Origin: Cryomorphaceae bacterium MED-G11
Lineage (GTDB): Bacteria; Bacteroidota; Bacteroidia; Flavobacteriales; Flavobacteriaceae
Length of the DNA: 55,529 nt
Direction of reading: 5' to 3'
Assembly (NCBI GenBank): GCA_002457075.1
Contig: NTKQ01000002.1
Coordinates: 1-55,529, forward strand
The notes under the pieces were generated by a model. That model saw only the letters and a program-made list of their open reading frames with translations. It had not been told where the DNA came from and did no database searches. The translations under genes and the position numbers were made by a program. The first letter of the stretch is position 1. Every line of letters starts with the position of its first letter. Below, piece by piece: positions 8,822 through 17,597 of the stretch.

Positions 8822-9492
8822 TGAAAACTATAGTTGTAACAGGAACAAGTTCTGGTATAGGTAATGAAATTTGTATACAAGCTGCAAAACTCAATTATAA
8901 AGTAATTTCCATTTCCAGAAATATTGAACCTCTTAAAGGAATAAATGGAATAGACTCATATATAGTGGATATAACTGATAAAAAAAGTATTAAGAATTTT
9001 ATTGATGATTTAAGGAACAGAGATTTAAAAATTGATATCCTCATAAATAATGCTGGTCAATTAAGTAATGAATTATTTGGTGAAACTTCATATGAGTCTT
9101 TTAAACAAACTTTTGATGTAAATGTTTTTGGTCTTGCAGAAATTACAAGATCACTTATTCCATTTATAAATAAATCAGGTCATGTAATCAATATTAGTAG
9201 TATTGGTGGAGTAAATGGTTCAAAGAAATTTCCTGGTCTTTCAGTATATTCGAGCAGTAAAGCTGCTGTAATTGCATTGACAGAGGTTCTAGCTGAAGAA
9301 TACTCTGAAGGCCCATCTTTCAATGTATTAGCTCTTGGAGCTGTTCAAACAAAAATGCTAAAGGAAGCTTTTCCAGATTATGAAGCACAAACAAAGCCAG
9401 GAGAAATGGCTAAATATATTATTGATTTTGCAATAAATGGAAATAATTTATTTAATGGAAAACTTATTTCAGTTTCTAACTCAAATCCTTAA
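8821..9492 (+). CDS. Short-chain dehydrogenase/reductase
   Basis: This 223-residue protein is a classical SDR. It has the NAD(P)-binding 'TGTSSGIG' at residues 7-14, 'NNAG' near 78, the catalytic Ser region 'VINISSIGG', and the 'YSSSKAA' Tyr-x-x-x-Lys motif. The substrate cannot be inferred. The start ATG overlaps the pdhC stop by one base (TAATG), so translation is probably coupled to the pyruvate dehydrogenase genes. Its stop interlocks with that of convergent mlaF in the palindrome TTAA at 9489-9492. Confidence 0.93.
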   Translation: MKTIVVTGTSSGIGNEICIQAAKLNYKVISISRNIEPLKGINGIDSYIVDITDKKSIKNFIDDLRNRDLKIDILINNAGQLSNELFGETSYESFKQTFDVNVFGLAEITRSLIPFINKSGHVINISSIGGVNGSKKFPGLSVYSSSKAAVIALTEVLAEEYSEGPSFNVLALGAVQTKMLKEAFPDYEAQTKPGEMAKYIIDFAINGNNLFNGKLISVSNSNP

Positions 9493-10250
9493 TTTTTTTT
9501 CTGAGCAAGTTTGACTTTTTTGAATAATTCAGATGAGTAAACAAAGTCATTTATCATTTGGTCATCTGTATCTAAAATTTCAGTATTCGTTCCTTCCCAT
9601 ATTTTTTTACCTTCTACTAAAAAAATTATTTTATCACCAATTTCCATTACTGAGTTCATGTCATGGGTGTTTATTACGGTAGTAATATCATATTCAACAG
9701 TAATCTCTTTAATCAGTTTATCAATTATAATTGCAGTTTTTGGATCAAGTCCTGAGTTAGGTTCATCACAAAATAAATATTTTGGATTTAATACAATAGC
9801 TCTTGCTATTGCAACTCTTTTTCTCATTCCTCCTGATATCTCAGAAGGAAATTTATTGTCTACATCTTTAAGGTCAACACGATTGATGACCTCTTTTGCT
9901 CTATTTATCATTTCTGAATCAGTATTATCTGAAAACATTCTTAGAGGAAAGATAATATTCTCTATAACAGACATAGAATCAAAAAGTGCACTTCCTTGAA
10001 AAACCATTCCTATTTGTTTTCTTAAATTTGAGATTGTTGAAATATTATCCTTATCAAATTTTTTACCATTATATAAAATTTCACCATGATCAACATCTAG
10101 AAGTCCAAGTAAACATTTCATTAATACTGTTTTACCTGATCCACTCTGACCAATTATTAAATTAGTTTTTCCTTTATCAAAAACTGCAGACACATCATTA
10201 ATTATTTTGATATTATCGAATGACTTAGATATATTATTTACAGTAATCAT
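9489..10250 (-). CDS. mlaF: ABC transporter ATP-binding protein, MlaF-like
   Basis: This 253-residue ATPase has Walker A 'GQSGSGKT', Q-loop 'GMVFQGSALFDSMSV', signature 'SGGMRKRVAIARAI' and Walker B 'FCDEPNSGLD'. The 'SGGMRKR' signature and the partner permease place it in the Mla/Ttg2 group, which moves phospholipids between inner and outer membranes. The start ATG overlaps the mlaE stop by one base. No mlaD-type substrate-binding gene follows; the pair simply ends against the SDR gene. Confidence 0.92.
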   Translation of the reverse strand: MITVNNISKSFDNIKIINDVSAVFDKGKTNLIIGQSGSGKTVLMKCLLGLLDVDHGEILYNGKKFDKDNISTISNLRKQIGMVFQGSALFDSMSVIENIIFPLRMFSDNTDSEMINRAKEVINRVDLKDVDNKFPSEISGGMRKRVAIARAIVLNPKYLFCDEPNSGLDPKTAIIIDKLIKEITVEYDITTVINTHDMNSVMEIGDKIIFLVEGKKIWEGTNTEILDTDDQMINDFVYSSELFKKVKLAQKKN

Positions 10251-10987
10251 TATGCTAATAAAAGTTGAGTTACAATAAAATTAAGGATGATAATTACACT
10301 ACTGGTCCAAACAAAAGAAATATTGCTGGCTTTTCCAACTTCTAGCGCACCTCCTCTCATGTAAAACCCATGATATGCTGGAATAGTAGCCAATACAAAT
10401 GCAAATAACATAGTCTTTGAATAGGTATATACAATATGAAATACTTGAAAGTCAAGTTGAATTCCTTGAATAAAGTCAAAGCTTGTTGAAAAACCAGCAT
10501 ATACACTAGCTACATAACCACCAAGGATCCCAAGAAACATTGCAAGAGTAATCAAAAAAGGGTATAGCAGTAATGAAATAATTTTAGGAAATATTAAATA
10601 GTTAAATGAGTTGATTCCCATAACTTCTAAAGCATCAATTTGCTCAGTCACTCTCATTGTGCCTATACTAGATGTAATAAATGAGCCAACCTTTCCAGCC
10701 ATTATTATAGATATCAGAGTAGGAGCAAATTCTAGGATTACTGATTGTCTTGTTGCAAAACCGATAAGATTTCCAGGAAGAAAAGGGTTTTCTATAGCCA
10801 GAGCAGTTTGAATAGCGACAACACCTCCAATAAGGAAGGACATAAAAGCTACAATACCAATTGATCCTAAAATTAAATCATCAATTTCTTGAAAAATTAA
10901 TTTTTTAAGGACACTCCACTTTGTAAACTTTGTGAAAGTATATTTAATCATTAAAAAATACCTTCCAATATGAAAAAAAAACTTCAT
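10250..10987 (-). CDS. mlaE: ABC transporter permease, MlaE family
   Basis: This 245-residue integral membrane protein has the MlaE-family core, including 'EFAPTLISIIMAGKVGSFITSSIGTMRVTEQIDALEVMGI' split over residues 89-130, the conserved cytoplasmic loop of this family. About five hydrophobic segments are visible. With MlaF it would form the inner-membrane engine of a lipid transporter serving outer-membrane asymmetry. It starts six bases after the KAS III-like gene ends and is probably in one operon with it. Confidence 0.92.
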   Translation of the reverse strand: MKFFFHIGRYFLMIKYTFTKFTKWSVLKKLIFQEIDDLILGSIGIVAFMSFLIGGVVAIQTALAIENPFLPGNLIGFATRQSVILEFAPTLISIIMAGKVGSFITSSIGTMRVTEQIDALEVMGINSFNYLIFPKIISLLLYPFLITLAMFLGILGGYVASVYAGFSTSFDFIQGIQLDFQVFHIVYTYSKTMLFAFVLATIPAYHGFYMRGGALEVGKASNISFVWTSSVIIILNFIVTQLLLA

Positions 10988-10992
10988 AAGAA

Positions 10993-12063
10993 TTAAACCT
11001 GGTAAGTTATTGCATTAATATTCATTCCAGCACCAACACTGGCAAACATAATTATATCACCTGTATTAAGTTTATGTCCTTTATAATCACTTTTTTTGAC
11101 TAGGTCAAAAAGAGTTGGAATAGTAGCTACAGAACTATTTCCATATTCTTCAATATTCATTGGAAGTATATTCTCAGGTTGAGGAACTTTATATAATCTA
11201 TAGAACCTTTTAATGATAGCTTCATCCATTTTTTTATTGGCTTGATGAATAAATATTTTTTTTAGATTTTCAATTTTACATTTAGATTCATCAAAGCAAT
11301 CTTTCATAGCATTAGGCACATTATTTAATGCAAACTCATAAACTTTTCTTCCATGCATTTTAATATACTTTTGATTTGAATTTTTATTTATTTTAGGATT
11401 ACAAGAAGCTCCATAGTATAAAAAATCATTTTCTCCTTCAAATGTATAAGTTGCAGAATTATGAGATAGTATGCCAGAACTAGATGAATCGTTAGATTCT
11501 AATATAATTGCTCCAGAACCATCAGCGTAAATCATTGAGTCTCTATCATTAGAATCAGATACTCTAGATAATGTATCACAACCAATAATTAGACATTTTG
11601 TAGCCATTCCAGACTTTATAAATGATTTTGCTTGAATCACACCTTCAACCCATCCCGGACATCCACAAATAATATCGTATGCTACACACTTTGGATTTTT
11701 AATTTTTAATATGGATTTAACTTTTGATGAAAGAGAAGGAAGTGTATCAATTTGATTGCTATTAGATGAAATATCACCAAAATTATGAGCAACAATTATA
11801 TAATCTAAAGACTCTTGATCAATATTTGAATCTTTAATGGCATTTCTAGCAGCAACTGCAGCTAGGTCTGAAGATTTAATTTCATCTGAAACATATTTTC
11901 TTTCATTAATTCCAGTAATAGATTGAAATTTATCAATAATTTCAGGATTTGATCTTTCAATTTGATTCCCATCATCATCAAAAAAATTACTATTAAGAAA
12001 TTCAGTATTTGTTTTTGTTATATCTGGAACACAACTACCTGTTCCAGTGATTTTAAAGTTCAT
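10993..12063 (-). CDS. Beta-ketoacyl-ACP synthase III-like protein
   Basis: This 356-residue thiolase-fold enzyme has the FabH triad: Cys near residue 135 in 'CGCPGWVEG', His in 'IHQANKKMDEA', and Asn in 'GNSSVATIP'. The closing 'GAGMNINAI' matches the family's C-terminal glycine motif. Such enzymes condense an acyl-CoA with malonyl-ACP. At 356 residues, with an insert near 25-45, it is longer than housekeeping FabH (about 330), so a specialised role is possible. The gene name fabH is not assigned for that reason. It lies between gcvP and mlaE on the same strand. Confidence 0.88.
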   Translation of the reverse strand: MNFKITGTGSCVPDITKTNTEFLNSNFFDDDGNQIERSNPEIIDKFQSITGINERKYVSDEIKSSDLAAVAARNAIKDSNIDQESLDYIIVAHNFGDISSNSNQIDTLPSLSSKVKSILKIKNPKCVAYDIICGCPGWVEGVIQAKSFIKSGMATKCLIIGCDTLSRVSDSNDRDSMIYADGSGAIILESNDSSSSGILSHNSATYTFEGENDFLYYGASCNPKINKNSNQKYIKMHGRKVYEFALNNVPNAMKDCFDESKCKIENLKKIFIHQANKKMDEAIIKRFYRLYKVPQPENILPMNIEEYGNSSVATIPTLFDLVKKSDYKGHKLNTGDIIMFASVGAGMNINAITYQV

Positions 12064-12081
12064 TATGTAAAATTAATTAAA

Positions 12082-14910
12082 TTATTCATAAATCTCTATA
12101 GGTGGGCAGCTGCAAATTAAGTTTCTATCACCATATGCTTCATCAACCCTTCTAACGGAGGGCCAAAATTTATTATCTCTTAAATAACTTTTTGGAAAAG
12201 ATGCATTTTCTCTAGAATAATTGTAATCCCAATCACTAGCAGTAAGCATTTTAAGAGTATGAGGGGAATTTCTTAACATTTCTCTATCTGATTCGTTTAT
12301 AGATGTAATTTCTAAATAAATTGAGTTAAGAGCATCACAGAACTTATCTAATTCACTTAAATTTTCACTCTCAGTTGGTTCTATCATCATTGTTCCTGGA
12401 ACAGGAAATGATACAGTTGGTGCATGAAACCCGTAATCAATTAATCTTTTTGCAATATCGATAACTTCTATTTTATACTTCTTAAATTCTCTGCAATCAA
12501 TTATAAATTCATGAGCAGATCTTCCATTTTCGCCACTGTATAAAATTGTAAAGTTTTTTTCAAGTTTAGTCTTCATATAGTTAGCATTTATAATTGCAAT
12601 TTCTGTAGACTCTTTAATACCTGATTTTCCTAGCATTCTTATATATCCATATGATATTAAGCATACTAATGATGAACCCCATGGTGCTGAAGAAATTGCT
12701 TCTATATGATGTTTTCCTCCAGTAGTAATTACAGGGTTAGAAGGAAGGAAATCTTTAAGATGTTCAGCCACACAAATTGGACCTACACCTGGGCCTCCTC
12801 CGCCATGAGGAATAGAGAATGTTTTATGAAGATTCAAGTGACAAACATCAGCTCCAATTATTTTAGGGCTAGTCAAACCTACTTGGGCATTCATATTTGC
12901 TCCATCCATATAAACCTGACCCCCATTTTTATGAATAAGATCATTTATATATTGAATTTCAGATTCGAATACACCGTGTGTCGAAGGGTAAGTTATCATC
13001 AAAGCAGCTAAACTATCCTTATGTTCTTCAACTTTTATTTTTAAGTTCTCAATATCAATATTTCCTTTATCGTCAGTTCCAATAACTACAACTTTTAATC
13101 CAGCCATGATTGCAGACGCAGGATTAGTTCCATGAGCAGAAGAAGGAATCAGACAAATATCTCTATGACTTTGACCAATTTTATTTAAATATGATTTGAT
13201 AACCATTAGACCACTGTACTCTCCTTGAGCTCCTGAATTTGGCTGTAAAGAAGTAGCGGAAAAACCAGTTATTTCAGATAAAAATGTTTCAAGTTTACTT
13301 ATGACCTCATGATATCCCCTTGCTTGGTCAACAGGGACAAAAGGATGAATACTATTCCATTCAGTCCAACTTAGAGGAATCATTTCAGAAGCTGCATTAA
13401 GTTTCATTGTGCATGAACCGAGAGAGATCATAGATTGTGTAAGAGATAAATCTTTATTTTCAAGAGATTTAATGTATCTCATTAGAGATGTTTCTGAATG
13501 GTAAGAATTGAAAACAGGATGTGATAAAATTTCAGATTCTCGAACATTATCTAACATTTGAGTTTCTGGAAATTTAATATTAGGTGATTTTTGCCCAGAA
13601 TATTCTTCAAGAATTGATATAATTTGATCTAAATCATTACGATCTGTCTTTTCATTAACTGAAATCGAAATTTGATTGGTAATTAGGTTACAAAAGTTTA
13701 CATGTCTTGATAATGCAATTTTATTTAATTTTTTTGAATCACATATAATTGTGATGGTGTCAAAGAATTTAGAATATTTAATTTCAATTCCAAGTTTAGA
13801 GATTTTCTGATATAAATAAACAGCTTTTAAATGAATTGAATTTGATATTTCTCTTAAGCCGATAGGACCATGATATACAGCATACATTCCAGCCATAACA
13901 GCAAGTAAAACCTGAGCAGTACAAATATTAGATGTAGCTCTGTCTCTCTTAATATGTTGCTCTCTTGTTTGTAAAGCCATTCTTAAGGAATGGTTTCCAT
14001 CTATATCTTTTGTAACACCAATTATTCTTCCAGGAATATTTCTTTTATATTTTTCTTTTGTTGCAAAAAATGCAGCATGGGGCCCCCCATATCCTAAGGG
14101 AATTCCAAACCTTTGAGTTGTTCCAACAATAACATCAACTTTATCAGGTGATGGTGGTTCAGAAATAACTAAAGACATTAAGTCAACAGCAAGAATAATT
14201 TTTAAATCATTATTTGTGATATTAGATAATATTTTGTCAATATCAATTAACTCTCCATCTTTTCCAGGGTATTGAATAATACATCCAAAAAAATCATTTT
14301 GAGAAATAGATTTTATATCTCCTGAAATTATCTCAATATCTAAAGGATTTGCCCTAGTGTTAAGAACTGAAAGAGTTTGGGGTAAAATATTTGAATCAAC
14401 ATAAAACCTATTTTCATTTGAAGACTTTTGTTGCTTTGATCTGTTATTGAACATCATAATCATAGCCTCGGCAGCAGCTGTTCCTTCATCTAATAATGAT
14501 GCATTAGCTAATTCCATTTTAGTAAGATCACAAATCATCGTTTGGAAATTTAATAGTGCTTCAAGTCTTCCTTGAGCAATTTCCGGTTGATATGGCGTGT
14601 AAGCAGTATACCATCCTGGGTTCTCAAGAATATTCCTCTGAATTACAGATGGTGTGAAAGTGTCATGATATCCAAGTCCAATATATGTCTTGAAATTTTT
14701 ATTTAAAGATGAAAGTTTCTTTATTTCTTTTAAAAATTCCATCTCACTAATTCCCTCAGGAATGTTTAGGTCTTTCTTTAGACGAATATTGTCAGGAATT
14801 GTTTGATTTAGAAGTTCTTCAACAGATTCTACACCAATTGTTTTAAGTATAATATTTAACTCAGTAGGGTTTGGACCAATGTGTCTATGAGCAAATTTTT
14901 CTTTGAACAT
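12082..14910 (-). CDS. gcvP: Glycine dehydrogenase (decarboxylating), P protein
   Basis: This 942-residue single-chain P protein is the normal full length for the fused form. It decarboxylates glycine with PLP and passes the aminomethyl group to the H protein. The N-terminal half opens with 'FAHRHIGPNPTE' and contains 'YTPYQPEIAQGRLEALLNFQ'. The PLP lysine lies in 'HLNLHKTFSIPHGGGGPG' in the C-terminal half. No gcvT or gcvH is adjacent. Its own promoter lies just upstream. Confidence 0.97.
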   Translation of the reverse strand: MFKEKFAHRHIGPNPTELNIILKTIGVESVEELLNQTIPDNIRLKKDLNIPEGISEMEFLKEIKKLSSLNKNFKTYIGLGYHDTFTPSVIQRNILENPGWYTAYTPYQPEIAQGRLEALLNFQTMICDLTKMELANASLLDEGTAAAEAMIMMFNNRSKQQKSSNENRFYVDSNILPQTLSVLNTRANPLDIEIISGDIKSISQNDFFGCIIQYPGKDGELIDIDKILSNITNNDLKIILAVDLMSLVISEPPSPDKVDVIVGTTQRFGIPLGYGGPHAAFFATKEKYKRNIPGRIIGVTKDIDGNHSLRMALQTREQHIKRDRATSNICTAQVLLAVMAGMYAVYHGPIGLREISNSIHLKAVYLYQKISKLGIEIKYSKFFDTITIICDSKKLNKIALSRHVNFCNLITNQISISVNEKTDRNDLDQIISILEEYSGQKSPNIKFPETQMLDNVRESEILSHPVFNSYHSETSLMRYIKSLENKDLSLTQSMISLGSCTMKLNAASEMIPLSWTEWNSIHPFVPVDQARGYHEVISKLETFLSEITGFSATSLQPNSGAQGEYSGLMVIKSYLNKIGQSHRDICLIPSSAHGTNPASAIMAGLKVVVIGTDDKGNIDIENLKIKVEEHKDSLAALMITYPSTHGVFESEIQYINDLIHKNGGQVYMDGANMNAQVGLTSPKIIGADVCHLNLHKTFSIPHGGGGPGVGPICVAEHLKDFLPSNPVITTGGKHHIEAISSAPWGSSLVCLISYGYIRMLGKSGIKESTEIAIINANYMKTKLEKNFTILYSGENGRSAHEFIIDCREFKKYKIEVIDIAKRLIDYGFHAPTVSFPVPGTMMIEPTESENLSELDKFCDALNSIYLEITSINESDREMLRNSPHTLKMLTASDWDYNYSRENASFPKSYLRDNKFWPSVRRVDEAYGDRNLICSCPPIEIYE

Positions 14911-14923
14911 TAAAAGTTTTTAG

Positions 14924-14931
14924 CAAAAATA
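14924..14931 (-). promoter_or_regulatory. -7 element for gcvP
   Basis: On the minus strand this reads TATTTTTG, a full match to TAnnTTTG, ending 13 bases before the gcvP ATG. No clear -33 TTG was found at the right distance, so confidence is moderate. Confidence 0.45.
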
Positions 14932-14967
14932 TGTAATATTGAAAGTAATAATAATAATGTTCATTAA

Positions 14968-15312
14968 ATGTTAAAACTTTTTTTTTATACACTATTAGTT
15001 TTTTTTCAGTCATATGTAATCCAAGATGTCAATAAAGAACAAGTAAATAATTTATTAGATAAGCAAGTTATAGTTATTGATATTAGAACTGATAAAGAGT
15101 TTAAAGAAGGAAATATTAAGACCTCATTTAATCTAGATTTTCAAAAAAGAGAATTTATTGACAACTTAGAGAGTCTTAATAAAGAAAAAGAATATCTTAT
15201 ATACTGTGCTTCAGGAAATAGAAGTCTTAAGGCAAGTCATATAATGAAATCTTTAGGGTTCAAAACTATATACAACTATAAAAAAGGATATAAAGATTGG
15301 ATTAAGGATTAA
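14968..15312 (+). CDS. Small exported rhodanese-domain protein
   Basis: This 114-residue protein has an N-terminal hydrophobic segment (about residues 2-18) that looks like a signal peptide or anchor, then a single short rhodanese domain. It carries 'VIDIRTDKEFKEGNI' and the active-site loop 'YCASGNRS', with the catalytic Cys near residue 79. Rhodaneses transfer sulfur as a Cys persulfide. The export signal would put it in the periplasm, where the sulfur donor and acceptor are unknown. Its TAA and the stop of convergent purE are both read from the TTAA at 15309-15312. Confidence 0.85.
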   Translation: MLKLFFYTLLVFFQSYVIQDVNKEQVNNLLDKQVIVIDIRTDKEFKEGNIKTSFNLDFQKREFIDNLESLNKEKEYLIYCASGNRSLKASHIMKSLGFKTIYNYKKGYKDWIKD

Positions 15313-15800
15313 GGTCTATTCTTCAAGTCTTTGCTGCTTTCCAGAACTTTATTCTCAAGATCTTTTTTGTACGCTTTAACTTTATTTGAAACTTTTGAAT
15401 CAAAAGACCCAATTATTTGAGCAGCAAGAATTCCTGCATTTTTTGATCCATTTAATGCAACAGTTGCAACTGGAACACCACCTGGCATCTGTAAAATAGA
15501 AAGAATAGAATCCCAACCATCAATTGAATTTCTTGATTTTATAGGTACTCCAATAACTGGAAGACTAGTAATTGATGCAACCATACCAGGTAAATGGGCT
15601 GCTCCTCCAGCTCCAGCAATAATAACTTTTATACCTTTTAATTCAGCATTAGTAGCATATTCAATCATTTTCTTTGGAGTTCTGTGTGCTGAAACAATAT
15701 CATATTCTGTTTTAACACCAAAAGATTTTAAAATGTCGATTGCTTCACTCATAATTTTGAAGTCTGATTTACTACCCATTATAATTCCTACTTGACTCAT
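15309..15800 (-). CDS. purE: N5-carboxyaminoimidazole ribonucleotide mutase
   Basis: This 163-residue class I PurE moves the carboxyl group from N5 to C4 of the imidazole in purine synthesis. It shows 'IMGSKSDFKIMSEA', 'SAHRTPKKM' with the catalytic His, and 'AGAGGAAHLPGMVAS'. The ATG overlaps the purK stop by 4 bases (ATGA), so the pair is translationally coupled: purK makes N5-CAIR and purE rearranges it. Confidence 0.97.
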   Translation of the reverse strand: MSQVGIIMGSKSDFKIMSEAIDILKSFGVKTEYDIVSAHRTPKKMIEYATNAELKGIKVIIAGAGGAAHLPGMVASITSLPVIGVPIKSRNSIDGWDSILSILQMPGGVPVATVALNGSKNAGILAAQIIGSFDSKVSNKVKAYKKDLENKVLESSKDLKNRP

Positions 15801-16948
15801 TTTCTTGTTGTTATTATTATTGTTTCTTTAATTTCCTTTGCAATTGTTTTTGCTATCTCAATATCTTCATTAATTATAGTAATGTGACCCATTTTTCTAT
15901 TAGGTTTTGTTTCAAGTTTACCGTAAATATGAGGATTAACTCCTTCTATACCAATAATTTGATCAAAATTTTTATACTCTACTATACCTTTTGAATTCTT
16001 CTCACCAACTAAATTAACCATTACAGAATTTTGTAAAATTTTAGTACTTCCAAGTGGAAGATCTAAAATTGCCCTTAGAAATTGTTCAAATTGACTTGTG
16101 TATGATCCTTCAATTGAAAAATGATAACTATTGTGAGGTCTAGGTGCAACTTCATTAACTAATATTTCATCTTGGTTCGTTAAAAACATTTCAACAGCTA
16201 TTATTCCACAAATTTTAAACTTTTCAGCTATATTACAAGCAAGTTTTTCAGCTTTAATTTTTAATTCTTGACTTATTTGAGCAGGAGATAAAATATATTC
16301 AACTTGATTAGAATCTTTATTGAATTCCATTTCAACTACAGGATAATTTAATATTTCTCCAGATTCTCTTAATCCAACCATTACTGAAAGTTCTTTCTTT
16401 ATTGAAATTAATTCTTCAACTATACAATGACAGTCACTTAATTTTTCAAGACTTTTATTATCAGATATTTTATTCACTCCATATCCGTCATATCCCATTT
16501 TTGAGGCTTTCCAAATAAAAGGGTAAGATATTTCACCTTTACTAATTAGACTTTTCAGTTCTTCAATTCCATAACAACTCCTGAAAGATGAAGTTGGTAT
16601 TTCATTATCAATATAAAATTCTTTTTGTTTTGATTTATCTTGAATTATTTCAATCACTCTAGGTTGTGGAAAAACTTTTTTACCTTTTGATTCAAGAAAT
16701 TTTAATGCCTCAACATTAACATTCTCTATTTCAATAGTTATTAAATCGACATTCTGACCAAATTGAACTACCGTATCGAAATCCATTAAATCACCAACAA
16801 AAAATTTTGAACATAACTTGCTTGATGGACATTCTATATTTGAGTCGAGAACATAAACTTTAAGACCCCATCTGTTAGAAACATCAAGAACCATCTTTCC
16901 AAGTTGGCCTCCACCAAGAATTCCTAGTGTTTTATTTTTTCCTAACAT
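15797..16948 (-). CDS. purK: N5-carboxyaminoimidazole ribonucleotide synthase
   Basis: This 383-residue ATP-grasp enzyme carboxylates AIR with bicarbonate and ATP. It has the N-terminal 'LGILGGGQLGKMV', the ATP-grasp segment 'FIWKASKMGYDGYGV', and the family signature 'NEVAPRPHNSYHFSIEG'. The ATG at 16948 lies only 4 bases after a TATTTTTG -7 element on the minus strand, so its mRNA is probably leaderless. Confidence 0.97.
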   Translation of the reverse strand: MLGKNKTLGILGGGQLGKMVLDVSNRWGLKVYVLDSNIECPSSKLCSKFFVGDLMDFDTVVQFGQNVDLITIEIENVNVEALKFLESKGKKVFPQPRVIEIIQDKSKQKEFYIDNEIPTSSFRSCYGIEELKSLISKGEISYPFIWKASKMGYDGYGVNKISDNKSLEKLSDCHCIVEELISIKKELSVMVGLRESGEILNYPVVEMEFNKDSNQVEYILSPAQISQELKIKAEKLACNIAEKFKICGIIAVEMFLTNQDEILVNEVAPRPHNSYHFSIEGSYTSQFEQFLRAILDLPLGSTKILQNSVMVNLVGEKNSKGIVEYKNFDQIIGIEGVNPHIYGKLETKPNRKMGHITIINEDIEIAKTIAKEIKETIIITTRK

Positions 16949-16952
16949 TGTG

Positions 16953-16960
16953 CAAAAATA
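16953..16960 (-). promoter_or_regulatory. -7 element for purK, adjacent to start codon
   Basis: The minus strand reads TATTTTTG, then CACA, then the purK ATG. With the usual few bases from this element to the transcription start, the first mRNA base would fall at or next to the start codon. Confidence 0.55.
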
Positions 16961-17002
16961 AGCATTACTTTAATCAGAATAAAAAATACTAAACATTTTA
17001 AA

Positions 17003-17010
17003 TATCTTTG
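17003..17010 (+). promoter_or_regulatory. -7 element for adk, adjacent to start codon
   Basis: TATCTTTG matches TAnnTTTG and is followed by only five bases before the adk ATG at 17016. This argues against the GTG at 17010 as a start, because it would overlap the promoter element, and predicts a leaderless or near-leaderless mRNA. Confidence 0.55.
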
Positions 17011-17015
17011 TGCCT

Positions 17016-17591
17016 ATGTTTAACATTGTCATTTTTGGAAAACCTGGATCAGGTAAAGGAACTCAAGCAGATTTTTTAAAGAATAAATATGATTTATATC
17101 ATATATCAACAGGAGATTTATTTAGAAAAAATATTACCAACAAAACCACACTAGGTTTAGAAGCTAAGACATATTTAGATAAAGGTGATTTAGTTCCAGA
17201 TTCTGTTACAATTAAAATGCTGGAAAATGAAGTAATATCTAACAAAGATGTCAATGGATATATTTTTGATGGCTTTCCAAGAACCTTGAATCAAGCTGAA
17301 TCTCTTGATTCTTTTTTAGTTTCAATAAATCTTAAAATTAATGCAACAATTGCTCTAGATGTTAATGAAGATGAACTAATATCAAGATTGCTTGATAGAG
17401 GAAAAATTACGAATAGATCAGATGATCAGGATATTGAAAAAATTAAAAATAGATTTAATGAGTATAATAATAAAACTTCAATACTTATTAATTTTTATCA
17501 AAAGCAAAACAAGTTCTTCTCTGTAGATGGAAAGGGATCGGTTGAAGATATTACTTCAAGGTTATTTGATCTTGTAGATAGTTTAATTTAA
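17016..17591 (+). CDS. adk: Adenylate kinase
   Basis: This 191-residue enzyme converts ATP and AMP to two ADP. The P-loop is 'GKPGSGKGTQADF', followed by 'HISTGDLFRKNI' and the AMP-site 'GFPRTLNQAE'. It is the short-LID form ('LLDRGKITNRSDDQ') without a zinc-binding insert. The ATG at 17016 is preferred over the GTG at 17010 because homologues begin just before 'NIVIFG' and because a promoter element ends at 17010. It is first in an adk-obg-mazG-aroA run. Confidence 0.96.
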   Translation: MFNIVIFGKPGSGKGTQADFLKNKYDLYHISTGDLFRKNITNKTTLGLEAKTYLDKGDLVPDSVTIKMLENEVISNKDVNGYIFDGFPRTLNQAESLDSFLVSINLKINATIALDVNEDELISRLLDRGKITNRSDDQDIEKIKNRFNEYNNKTSILINFYQKQNKFFSVDGKGSVEDITSRLFDLVDSLI

Positions 17592-17597
17592 AAGTAT

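Noticed and set aside
12706-13011. Plus-strand open frame of about 100 codons opposite gcvP
   Set aside because: It is antisense to the highly conserved PLP-binding region of gcvP.
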